From Paenibacillus sp. MAEPY2 (GTDB lineage Bacteria > Bacillota > Bacilli > Paenibacillales > Paenibacillaceae), in contig NZ_AWUK01000028.1 of assembly GCF_000499205.1 (NCBI RefSeq), positions 1 through 64,000 of the forward strand: a stretch of 64,000 nt of DNA. Reading direction: 5' to 3'. Shown one piece after another: positions 7,801 to 15,404 of the stretch (the first letter of the stretch is position 1; every line of letters begins with the position of its first letter). The notes under the pieces were generated by a model. It searched no databases, was not told where the DNA came from, and saw only the letters and a list, made by a program, of their open reading frames with translations. The position numbers and the translations under genes are program-made.

Positions 7801-8385
7801 GTGTTACTTATCGCCAGGACTAAAGAATTTGACAAAAATCAAGCGTTACACCAAGCAATGCTGTTGTTTTGGAAAAAAGGATACGAGGCTGCTAGCATAC
7901 CGGATTTACTAGAAGTGATGGGCATTAGCCGATCCAGCCTTTATGATACGTTTTCCGACAAGCAAACCTTGTACAGAGATGCCCTGGAGCATTATAAAAA
8001 AGGGAGTTCCAATAAGCAGACCATTCTTGAACAAGAATCAAACGTTAGAGATGGAATTCTTCAATTTTTTGAGTATCATATTGCTTCAGCATACGATACC
8101 AGCCTACCGGGCGGATGTTTTGTAACGAATACAGCTACAACATTGGAGTCACCAGATGAACAGATAAATGTCTTGATACAGACTAGTTTTTCGGATTTGG
8201 AACAAGCATTTTGTGAGCTTTTGGAGAAGGGCCAACAATCGGGAGAGATAGATAAAACAACAGATATCAAAACATTGTCTTATTTATTGCTGAATTTACA
8301 TCAAAGCATAAATATTATGGCCAAAACAGGTCAAAATCCAGAACGTGCAAAAGAGATGATTAGTTTTGTAATTGCAGGTATATAA
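7801..8385 (+). CDS. TetR/AcrR family regulator
   Basis: About 194 residues. The N-terminal helix-turn-helix reads ISRSSLYDTFSDKQTLYRDA; the C-terminal ligand domain includes the SLPGGCFVTN motif seen in one TetR subgroup. Relatives of this subgroup usually begin MARTKEFD. Here the matching codon is ATC at 7810, placed 8 bases after an ideal GGGAGG (7796-7801). The only canonical codon nearby is GTG at 7801, which overlaps that site. I list 7801 as the conventional start but think 7810 is the true one. It lies upstream of, and probably controls, the three-gene operon at 8543-11500. Confidence 0.85.
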   Translation: MLLIARTKEFDKNQALHQAMLLFWKKGYEAASIPDLLEVMGISRSSLYDTFSDKQTLYRDALEHYKKGSSNKQTILEQESNVRDGILQFFEYHIASAYDTSLPGGCFVTNTATTLESPDEQINVLIQTSFSDLEQAFCELLEKGQQSGEIDKTTDIKTLSYLLLNLHQSINIMAKTGQNPERAKEMISFVIAGI

Positions 8386-8391
8386 TTTTTT

Positions 8392-8423
8392 TTGACAATA
8401 TCGGAATGATTGTTCCGTTATTA
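8392..8423 (+). promoter_or_regulatory. Promoter-operator unit 1 of the TetR-linked operon
   Basis: TTGACA (8392-8397), 4 bp, the palindrome CGGAATGATTGTTCCG (8402-8417), then TTATTA (8418-8423). The palindrome fills the space between the promoter hexamers, and the spacer is 20 bp. Exactly the same build recurs 87 bp later. The adjacent TetR protein is the likely binder. Confidence 0.65.
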
Positions 8424-8478
8424 TATTCCTCATATTTTGAAGGTTCCATTTGAAGAGTATCTGTAAGACCATATTTTT

Positions 8479-8510
8479 TTGATCATTCCGGAACATTCAT
8501 TCCGTTATTA
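8479..8510 (+). promoter_or_regulatory. Promoter-operator unit 2 of the TetR-linked operon
   Basis: TTGATC (8479-8484), 4 bp, the palindrome CGGAACATTCATTCCG (8489-8504), then TTATTA (8505-8510). It has the same 6+4+16+6 build as unit 1 and lies 32 bp before the oxidoreductase start codon. Confidence 0.65.
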
Positions 8511-8542
8511 AAACTATCCATCAACAATAAGGAGAAACACCA

Positions 8543-9412
8543 ATGAAGATATCGTTTATTGGACTTGGAAATATGGGGCTTCCAATGGCACAAAACCTGT
8601 TGAAAGCGGGGTATGAATTAGTCATCTTTAATCGGACCCCTGAAAAAGTTGAACCATTAATAAAACAGGGAGCACGCTTTGTCCAAACACCACTAGAGGC
8701 AGCGAAAGAAAGTAATCTTGTAATTACCATGTTATCTGATGATGCTGCATTGAGAGAGATTGTTGAGGGAGCAAATGGTGTTCTGAACGGATTATCTCAA
8801 AATGGAATTCACGTATCTGCCAGTACGATCAGCGTAGATCTGGCTCGGAAATTATCCGTATTGCATGCGGAGAGACACCAACACTTTGTGTCTGCAACCG
8901 TAATGGGGCGCCCGGATGCCGCTAAAGCAGCTACATTGCGCATTATTTTAGCTGGTCCGGAACATGCAAGACAAAGAGTACTTCCCATGTTAACAGCACT
9001 AAGTCAAGAGATATTTGAGATTGGGGATCATGGCGAAGAAGGTAACATTGTCAAAATAGGCGTTAACTTTCTAATTGCTTCAATGCTGGAAGCTTTGTCG
9101 GAAGCGCAGCTCATGGTTGAAAAGCACGGCATTATGCCGTCCCGATATATGGATGTTGTGAATGCTCTTTTTCAATCTCCGGTATATCAGAACTATGGAG
9201 CGATCATGACTGAACAGCGCTTTGAACCAGCCGGTTTTAAAATGAAGCTCGGGTTAAAGGATGTTGCATTAGCTATCGAGGCAGCCAAGTCAGTTCAAGC
9301 TCCACTACCTTTAGGCCAGCTTATTCATCAACACCTCTCTGAAGGAATTACCCATGGTTATGGTGAGTTGGATTGGACGGCCTTAATCCGTTGTCTTGAG
9401 CATTCCTCTTAA
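8543..9412 (+). CDS. NAD(P)-dependent oxidoreductase, beta-hydroxyacid dehydrogenase family
   Basis: A 289-residue member of the 3-hydroxyisobutyrate/6-phosphogluconate dehydrogenase superfamily. The Rossmann motif GLGNMG is at 7-12; NRT at 30-32 favours NADP. The catalytic lysine is Lys171 in the KIGVNF helix. The usual substrate-loop DAPVSGG is replaced by SATVMGRP, as in the imine-reductase and glyoxylate-reductase-like branches. AAGGAG precedes the start. It is first in an operon with a luciferase-like monooxygenase (28 bp downstream) and a hydrolase, probably de-repressed through the upstream TetR. The exact substrate is not known. Confidence 0.85.
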   Translation: MKISFIGLGNMGLPMAQNLLKAGYELVIFNRTPEKVEPLIKQGARFVQTPLEAAKESNLVITMLSDDAALREIVEGANGVLNGLSQNGIHVSASTISVDLARKLSVLHAERHQHFVSATVMGRPDAAKAATLRIILAGPEHARQRVLPMLTALSQEIFEIGDHGEEGNIVKIGVNFLIASMLEALSEAQLMVEKHGIMPSRYMDVVNALFQSPVYQNYGAIMTEQRFEPAGFKMKLGLKDVALAIEAAKSVQAPLPLGQLIHQHLSEGITHGYGELDWTALIRCLEHSS

Positions 9413-9440
9413 GGAAAGAAAATATAAGGAGAGATTAATT

Positions 9441-10493
9441 ATGGAAATAGGTGTTACTTCATTCGTAGAAACAAAGCCTGATACTGAGACCGGAGTTGTC
9501 ATGAGTCACGCTCAGCGATTGCGAGAAGTCGTCGAAGAAATCGTCCTTGCAGATCAGGTAGGACTTGATGTGTTTGGCATAGGTGAGCATCATCGTGATG
9601 ATTATGCAGCATCTTCACCAGCAATGGTGTTGTCCGCTGCGGCGCCTCTCACAAAACGAATTCGATTGACAAGTGCTGTGACGGTCCTATCTTCAGCAGA
9701 TCCTGTCCGTGTGTTTCAGGATTTTTCCACACTTGACGGTCTCTCCAATGGACGTGCCGAGATTATAGCGGGTCGGGGTTCCTTCATTGAGTCCTTTCCA
9801 CTGTTTGGTTATAACCTGCATGACTACGAGGATCTATTTAATGAAAACATTGAACTGCTTCTTAAATTACGGGAATCCGAGAAAGTAACATGGAGTGGAG
9901 GCCATCGACCAGCGATACATAATCTGGGGGTATACCCGCGTCCTGTTCAGAATTCTATACCTGTATGGATCGGTAGCGGAGGTACTCAGGAGTCTGCCAT
10001 ACGTGCTGGAATTCTAGGTCTGCCACTAGTTCTGGCAATTATCGGTGGAGATCCAACGAAATTTGCGCCGCTTGTAGAACTCTATAAAAAGGCGGCAACT
10101 CATGCTGGTCATGATGTATCGCAGCTTCGGGTAGGTTCACATTCTATCGGATTTGTTGCAGAAGATAAGGAAAAGGCCGCAGAACTCTTTTTCCCGTCCA
10201 CTCAGTACGGCATGAATAAGCTCGGCAAAGAGCGGGGGTGGGCATATTATGATCGCTCCAGCTATGATGCTGCCCGCCGCTCTGATGGTGCGTTGTATGT
10301 AGGGGATCCGGAAACAGTTGCTCAAAAAATTATTCATCTTCGCAAGCATGTAGGAATTACACGTTTCATGATGTATGTTCCCTTAAGCACGATGCCACAT
10401 GAGTTGGTAATGCGGGCTATAGAATTGCTCGGTAAAGAGGTTGCACCGCGAGTACGAGAGGAAATTTCCAAGTGGGAAGCTGAAATGAGATAA
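9441..10493 (+). CDS. LLM-class flavin-dependent oxidoreductase
   Basis: A 350-residue bacterial-luciferase-like enzyme that would use reduced FMN from a partner reductase. Visible family marks include GIGEHHRDDYAASSPA near the N-terminus, the LTSAVTVLSSADPVRVFQDF strand-helix region, AEIIAGRGSF and PVWIGSGG. The ATG at 9441 is preceded by AAGGAGAG and matches the usual MEIGVTSF-type start; an in-frame ATG at 9396 would overlap the previous gene. It is the second gene of the TetR-linked operon. LLM enzymes in such operons oxidise xenobiotics or secondary metabolites; the substrate here is unknown. Confidence 0.88.
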   Translation: MEIGVTSFVETKPDTETGVVMSHAQRLREVVEEIVLADQVGLDVFGIGEHHRDDYAASSPAMVLSAAAPLTKRIRLTSAVTVLSSADPVRVFQDFSTLDGLSNGRAEIIAGRGSFIESFPLFGYNLHDYEDLFNENIELLLKLRESEKVTWSGGHRPAIHNLGVYPRPVQNSIPVWIGSGGTQESAIRAGILGLPLVLAIIGGDPTKFAPLVELYKKAATHAGHDVSQLRVGSHSIGFVAEDKEKAAELFFPSTQYGMNKLGKERGWAYYDRSSYDAARRSDGALYVGDPETVAQKIIHLRKHVGITRFMMYVPLSTMPHELVMRAIELLGKEVAPRVREEISKWEAEMR

Positions 10494-10549
10494 GAATTAA
10501 CTTAAAAACATAAATGAACGAATTCATTATTATATTTGGAGGAATTATC

Positions 10550-11500
10550 ATGAGCATTGAGACACGTATATTACCAAAATTAAGAGAGGTATATTCACAA
10601 TTTCCAGGGTTTGAGTTGGAGAAAAATTTAGAGTGGAGCAGAAACTTAGTATCGGCTACATCGGTGAAAAAATCAGAGTATGTAAACACAACTAGCCGGA
10701 AAATTCCGAGAGATAAAGGTGAGATGCTGGTCAAAATATACGAACCTGCCGATCGAACGAATGATTTACTACCAGCCATGTTGTGGATTCACGGAGGCGG
10801 ATATGTGTTAGGACATCCCGATATGGACGACAAATTGTGCGAGCGTTTTGTTCAGACAGCAGAATGTATTGTCGTATCAGTGGATTATAGGCTCGCTCCT
10901 GAGCATCCTTATCCTGCAGCGATTGAAGATTGTTATGCTGGATTGGTATGGATGACGGAGGAAGCAGCAATGCTTGGTATTGATGTGAATCGGGTTGCAA
11001 TCGCCGGTGCTAGCGGTGGTGGAGGGCTGACAGCAGCACTCGCGCTGATGGCTCGCGATAAAGGAGGTCCGTCTATTATTTTCCAAATGCCATTGTACCC
11101 GATGTTAGATAATCGTAACATCACGCCATCTAGTCATGAGATTACAGAAGAGGGTTCAATCTGGAACCGAACGGACAACGTGGCTGCATGGAATATGTAC
11201 CTTGGTGAGGAGAACGATGTCAGTGGAAGTTCTTCTTATGCAGTACCTTCGAGAGCAGAGAGCTTGGCCGGATTGCCGCCAGCCTATACTTGTGTAGGTC
11301 AACTCGATCTATTCCGGGACGAGACGATGGAGTATGTGGCAAGACTAGCACAAGCAGGTGTGGATATAGAATTTCACCTCTATCCAGGTTGCTTCCACCT
11401 TTTCGAAATTCTTGCTCCAGAAACAGAAGTCAGTCAGCGCGCTGTTCAGGGTTATATGGATGCGATGGCACGAGCACTTCATCCCAACAGGGTTCTTTAA
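10550..11500 (+). CDS. Alpha/beta hydrolase, hormone-sensitive-lipase type
   Basis: A 316-residue carboxylesterase-like protein. The oxyanion motif HGGGY lies near residue 82 and the nucleophile elbow is GASGGG, where HSL-family enzymes usually have GDSAGG. The acid is in GQLDLFRDE and the histidine in YPGCFHLFE. The ATG at 10550 follows TTTGGAGG at ideal spacing; an earlier in-frame ATG (10514) has no such site. Third and last gene of the TetR-linked operon, closed by the terminator at 11558. Confidence 0.87.
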   Translation: MSIETRILPKLREVYSQFPGFELEKNLEWSRNLVSATSVKKSEYVNTTSRKIPRDKGEMLVKIYEPADRTNDLLPAMLWIHGGGYVLGHPDMDDKLCERFVQTAECIVVSVDYRLAPEHPYPAAIEDCYAGLVWMTEEAAMLGIDVNRVAIAGASGGGGLTAALALMARDKGGPSIIFQMPLYPMLDNRNITPSSHEITEEGSIWNRTDNVAAWNMYLGEENDVSGSSSYAVPSRAESLAGLPPAYTCVGQLDLFRDETMEYVARLAQAGVDIEFHLYPGCFHLFEILAPETEVSQRAVQGYMDAMARALHPNRVL

Positions 11501-11557
11501 AGCTGCAGAGGGAAGCCGATCCGCAGTAAAATAGCTAGAGGTCACGTTATAAATGAA

Positions 11558-11595
11558 ACCAAATCGCCGCAAACCTGCGGCGATTTGGTTTTTAC
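11558..11595 (+). terminator. Rho-independent terminator of the TetR-linked operon
   Basis: ACCAAATCGCCGCA-aacc-TGCGGCGATTTGGT is a perfect 14-bp stem followed by TTTT, 57 bp after the hydrolase stop codon. Confidence 0.9.
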
Positions 11596-11683
11596 CTAGA
11601 TTTTAGCGTGACAAAAAACCATAAGACACAACATAGATACGATAATAATGGAAAAATAAGATAAAACATCATTAGGAGGAAAT

Positions 11684-12058
11684 ATGAATCAGAAAGAATT
11701 TGAATCTGTCATCAATCTCCCTGCAAATATTCGTTATGAATACTTCATCAAAAAAGTAGTAGATTCAGAAGAAGTGTGGGGCCTTTATGAGAATGGTTGG
11801 TCAGTTACTGAAGATGATGAAGGTAATAAATTACTTCCATTTTGGCCTAAGAAAGAATTCGCGGAATACTGTGCAACTGATGGTTGGGAAATTTACTCAA
11901 GTAAAAGTTTGGATTTGTACGAGTTCATAGACGAGTTTCTACCCAATCTAAAAAAAGAGGGTTTTAAACCTTCAATATTCTTAAATAATGCTGATTCTGC
12001 TGTATTAGAAGTCGATATACTAATTGAGGATTTAAAGACAGAACTTGAAAAATACTAA
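11684..12058 (+). CDS. DUF2750 domain-containing protein
   Basis: A 124-residue acidic cytosolic protein. The order ...VWGLYENGW...LPFWPKKEFAEYCATDGWE matches the DUF2750 family, whose role is unknown; relatives are often immunity-like or stress-linked single genes. AGGAGG lies just before the ATG. No partner gene is adjacent. R1 copies F and G follow. Confidence 0.75.
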   Translation: MNQKEFESVINLPANIRYEYFIKKVVDSEEVWGLYENGWSVTEDDEGNKLLPFWPKKEFAEYCATDGWEIYSSKSLDLYEFIDEFLPNLKKEGFKPSIFLNNADSAVLEVDILIEDLKTELEKY

Positions 12059-12143
12059 CAGGATTAATAATGGCCGTTCCCAGAATATCAACCGACCGGG
12101 CACGGTCGAATGTAATGATTTATTTGATCTTTTGATCAAATGT

Positions 12144-12230
12144 ATTGAAGTCGCTATTTTTGTCGAAGGACAAGAACATGGTCCCATTGAAGTCGCTAAT
12201 TTAGCGGCTTTTTTTATTTTATCGGTACAT
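12144..12230. repeat. R1 repeat copy F, truncated and nested in another R1 piece
   Basis: ATTGAAGTCGCTATTT (12144-12159) is an internal R1 piece. It is interrupted by TGTCGAAGGACAAGAACATGG (from 12161), the exact R1 beginning, which then runs through its own ATTGAAGTCGCTAATTTAGCGGC hairpin and stops at CGGTACA (12230) before the long palindrome. Confidence 0.75.
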
Positions 12231-12316
12231 TGAAACAATTCTTCTAGATATTCCTGACACAAGAGATAGGGATAAGGAATTTGAAAATGGGCTGAAAATG
12301 TCTAAAAAACGGTTTA
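12231..12316 (+). other. Short coding-like fragment between R1 copies F and G
   Basis: One frame reads IETILLDIPDTRDRDKEFE and onward to KMSKKRF without stops, then runs into copy G. There is no start codon or ribosome site. It may be the remnant of a disrupted gene; the family is not recognised. Confidence 0.3.
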
Positions 12317-12473
12317 TGTCGCGGGACAAAAACATTGTTCCATTCAAAGTCGCTATTATAGCGGCTTTTTTGTTTTAAGGAACCAAGTTCTTGTCCCAAG
12401 CTGAGGACAAGAACATTGTACCATTGCCGAAAAGGACAAGAACAATATGTCATTTCGGATTAGGGGTTGTAAA
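12317..12473. repeat. R1 repeat copy G (most diverged full copy)
   Basis: Starts TGTCGCGGGACAAAAACATTG, has the terminator hairpin (AAAGTCGCTATTATAGCGGCTTTTTT, about 12347-12371), a long palindrome with several mismatches (12381-12422) and the end CGGATTAG. Its 3' end directly adjoins the broken end of the Tn3-type transposase. Confidence 0.75.
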
Positions 12474-13546
12474 CGAACAAACACTGAAAGATTTGGTCAA
12501 AGAAACTGGGTACAGGACATCTCTAATGATTCCCTCCGGATGCTTGATGGCCGTCGCCATGTTAAATAAAATGCCATACTTGTTGCCGACTCGTCGTAGA
12601 TCGTTCAGAATTTCCTTTTCGATCTTTCGTTCGGCGCGTACTCCGATACGGTAAATAATTTGAATAAGCAGATCGACCAGGTTATCCGATATTTCCATGC
12701 AGCGAAACCAAAAGAAAGCTGACAACAGCGTATATCGAATGAATCTGGATGTCGGCGAAGCTCACGTAGATCCTCAGTAGAAACGCGCTGCCGATACTTT
12801 TTCAACACCTTATGGGGAATGTCTCGAAATAAATCATCCGGAAGCTCCAAATTGCGAATAGTTCGCAATTTGTTAACTTCCTTCAGCACGCTATCCACTC
12901 CAGCACGACCAGGATCTGCTTTTAACTCATTAAAAGATATTTGTATGCTGTTGTCGCTGGCGGTTTCTTCTTCGTCAATCTCTAAATAAGAAATGCTATC
13001 AATCAGAGAGTCTAGCTGAGTTAGAGACGTGGAAGGCAGCTTTTGGTATGTCGCTTGGAAGAAGGATTCTTCATATGTGTGAATGGCTGAACGGATCAAA
13101 CGCTCAATGCGGTCCGGCGTGGGAGGCACGATTTTTAATTCATGGAATCGACGGTAAACGCGTTCCTTTAAATGCTCAAATTCATGATCGTGATGTAGAA
13201 CATGTTGGCATAGCCATTCTGCCATTTCCTGAGCATCCTCTATCGTATCCACACGGAACCCGAAGAACTCCCGGATCTGTGTTCGGTGGTAGGTGATTGA
13301 ACGACCGATCCAATCGTACTGAGCATATAATTCCGGTTCAGAGAAGATTTGTTTTGCAATGTACGCGATCACCGCTTTGGGAACTTCGTACTTATGAGTT
13401 GGGAAACGGGCTTCATTTTGAAAAAACTTGAGTAGCACGGCAAATCCAATCCTGGTTTCCCCGGTCTTGTTCTCGATCAACCTCATCTCGTTCGGTAGGA
13501 TCGTAAAATGCTCGATTAATTCGTCCAGTTCCCAATTCCGTTTCAT
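12473..13546 (-). pseudogene. Truncated, frameshifted Tn3-family transposase (N-terminal part)
   Basis: The start at 13546 follows GGAGGGG. The first 270 residues read as the N-terminal DUF4158-type region of a Tn3-family DDE transposase (for example ELDELIEHFTILPNEMRLI, FFGFRVDTIEDAQEMAEWL). Near 12740 one base appears lost (HPDS | IRYTLLSAFFWF) and the protein continues in another frame with LVDLLIQIIYRIGVRAERK and IEKEILNDLRR. It ends near 12473, where R1 copy G begins. The catalytic C-terminal two thirds are absent. No resolvase or terminal repeats are seen. Confidence 0.85.
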
Positions 13547-13892
13547 GTTATCCCCTCCAAAGTAAAGTTCCTATAACAAAAACAAATTCGGAACTTATTT
13601 TATTAATGGTGACTACACTAACGGGCAGTTTAGTTGAAGATACATTCCGGTGAACCGTATCAAAGGTTACGGCAAGTTTTCTCGAAAAAACCTATAGCAG
13701 GCTTGGAAAGGCCCTTTGCCGGCATGGACTTGGGGAGGACCGCGTTCGTCGGGAAAGTCGGTAGAAATAGGCTGCAGCGCGTTTCGGGCCACAGAACGAT
13801 TGAGGGGACTATAGGGGCTCTTGCTGGCAGAAAGCAAATGCCCCTCCGCTATGTTGGCGGAAGGGGACAGTTCCTTGTCAATTGCAGTACTT
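13547..13892. other. Gene-free stretch with an R2 end and a hairpin
   Basis: An R2 end CACTAACGGGCAGTTTAGTTGAA is at 13616-13638. CCCCTCCGC...GCGGAAGGGG (about 13841-13866) can fold into a stem. Reading frames of 80-90 codons exist on both strands but have neither ribosome sites nor recognisable families. Confidence 0.5.
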
Positions 13893-14399
13893 TTATACCT
13901 TGTGCTTAACATCAAAACAGCGATTAAGGGGACGGGTCCTTACAAGATAATGAGGCATTTTTTTTGTTCTTTCCGCTAGTTTAGTAATCGAATCAATGTC
14001 TTGATCGGTTAATAGATCTAGAAAATGCTTGCGTATTGCCTTTGAGACTATGGGAAGGGCATCATCCAAGGCTGACTTTCCGGCGGAAGTAATGATGACT
14101 TGAACACCGCGATCTGTGTCTAGTGGTTTCCTCAGAACAAGTCCGCGTTTTTCCATCCGAGTTAGATGATGTGATAGTCGGCTCTTATCCCAGCCCATTG
14201 ATTCAGCTAATTCCTGTTGGCGAAGCTTACCATTCCCGAATTGGACTAACCGGTCTAATACTCCAAAATCACCCTCGGATAGTCCTGTGTATTCAGACAT
14301 TTCTTTTACAACGCGACCGAAGATTTGTTTAAAAGAGCCTTTCCACATACTCCATATTCGCATTTCGACTTCGTTTAGTTCGTTCATATTCATATCCAT
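13893..14399 (-). CDS. MarR family transcriptional regulator
   Basis: About 168 residues with a winged helix. The recognition region reads LRQQELAESMGWDKSRLSHH, followed by the wing RKPLDTDRGVQVIITSAG. I chose the ATG at 14399 (MDMNMNELNEVE) because earlier starts would lie inside the operator at 14416-14431; no strong ribosome site is visible before any candidate. The gene is transcribed away from the dehydrogenase at 14559. The shared intergenic region carries three copies of one palindrome, so it likely represses both itself and the dehydrogenase/aldo-keto reductase pair. Confidence 0.85.
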   Translation of the reverse strand: MDMNMNELNEVEMRIWSMWKGSFKQIFGRVVKEMSEYTGLSEGDFGVLDRLVQFGNGKLRQQELAESMGWDKSRLSHHLTRMEKRGLVLRKPLDTDRGVQVIITSAGKSALDDALPIVSKAIRKHFLDLLTDQDIDSITKLAERTKKMPHYLVRTRPLNRCFDVKHKV

Positions 14400-14415
14400 A
14401 AATACATAATAACAC

Positions 14416-14503
14416 GGTTGACGCATCAACCTCAAGGTGCTACAATGTGTTCAGGTTGATACGTCAACCAAACGGTGAGGTCGACCTAAGATTGACATAT
14501 CAA
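14416..14503. promoter_or_regulatory. Three MarR-type operators in the divergent promoter region
   Basis: GGTTGACGCATCAACC (14416-14431), GGTTGATACGTCAACC (14454-14469) and the core TTGACATATCAA (14492-14503) share TTGA-N4-TCAA. The third includes TTGACA (14492-14497), the probable -35 for the dehydrogenase gene, with a weak TATTAC (14514-14519). Confidence 0.75.
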
Positions 14504-14558
14504 CTTTGGGTTGTATTACAAAGATCTCACAGTCAATTCAAGAAAGGGAGTTATTACT

Positions 14559-15311
14559 ATGCAGGAAAACCCCGTCGCCTTGGTTACCGGGGCCAATAAA
14601 GGAATCGGTCTTCAAATCGCGAAGGATCTTGCAACGCACGGCTTTACCGTGCTCATCGGATCGCGCAATCTCGAGAAAGGGGAGACGGCTGCGAAGAGCG
14701 TCGAAGCCGATGTCCGCGCCATCCAGCTCGATGTCACGAATCAGGATTCCATCTCCGCCGCTGCAGCGCGTATTCGCAGCGAACTCGGCCGTCTCGACGT
14801 GCTCGTCAACAATGCGGGAATATCGCACGCCGGTCAGCCGGGCAGGCCGCTCGAGGAGGTTGGAAAATCGGGTCGACCAAGCGTCGCTTCTCTCGACGAA
14901 GTACGCGCGGTGTTCGAGACGAATGTGTTCGGCGTGATTGCCGTCACGCAAGCGATGCTGCCGCTCCTGCGTGAAGCGCCGGCGGCACGTATCGTTAACG
15001 TATCAAGCGGCTCTGGCTCGTTGACGTTGAACGCGGACCCTACCAATTCGCATCGCGAAATGTTTGGCGCTGTTTATGCCCCGTCAAAGACGGCTCTCAA
15101 TGCGATTACGCTCGCCTTTGCCATTGAACTCATGTCGACAGGCATTAAGGTCAATGCTGTATGCCCGGGTTTTACCGCGACGGATCTCAACAACTTCGAG
15201 GGAACGGGCACTGTCCAGCAAGCTGCTTGTCATCCCGTACGCCTTGCGCTGATTGGAGAGAACGGTCCGACGGGTACGTTCTCAAATGAGAGACGCGAGC
15301 TCCCATGGTGA
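14559..15311 (+). CDS. SDR family oxidoreductase (carbonyl-reductase-like)
   Basis: A 250-residue short-chain dehydrogenase. TGANKGIG is at 10-17, NNAG at 84-87, serines of VNVSSGSGS at about 149-154, then Tyr173 and Lys177 (YAPSK) after an insertion. It ends in GPTGTFSNERRELPW, typical of a carbonyl-reductase-like group that reduces quinones or aldehydes. AAAGGGAG precedes the ATG at 14559. The gene is visibly richer in G+C than its neighbours, suggesting recent transfer. It is divergent from marR and followed after 93 bp by an aldo/keto reductase. Confidence 0.88.
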   Translation: MQENPVALVTGANKGIGLQIAKDLATHGFTVLIGSRNLEKGETAAKSVEADVRAIQLDVTNQDSISAAAARIRSELGRLDVLVNNAGISHAGQPGRPLEEVGKSGRPSVASLDEVRAVFETNVFGVIAVTQAMLPLLREAPAARIVNVSSGSGSLTLNADPTNSHREMFGAVYAPSKTALNAITLAFAIELMSTGIKVNAVCPGFTATDLNNFEGTGTVQQAACHPVRLALIGENGPTGTFSNERRELPW

Positions 15312-15404
15312 AGTAGTCTCTAGCACTGGATCAACATTGAGAGATGTATAGACAACCTGAAGGTGTGAATACCTTCCAAATATACTTAAGGAGTGTGTTA
15401 ACAA

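Noticed and set aside
13634..13915. Frames of 80-90 codons on both strands before marR
   Set aside because: They overlap each other, have no start signals and match no family I know. The minus-strand one also runs into the marR end.
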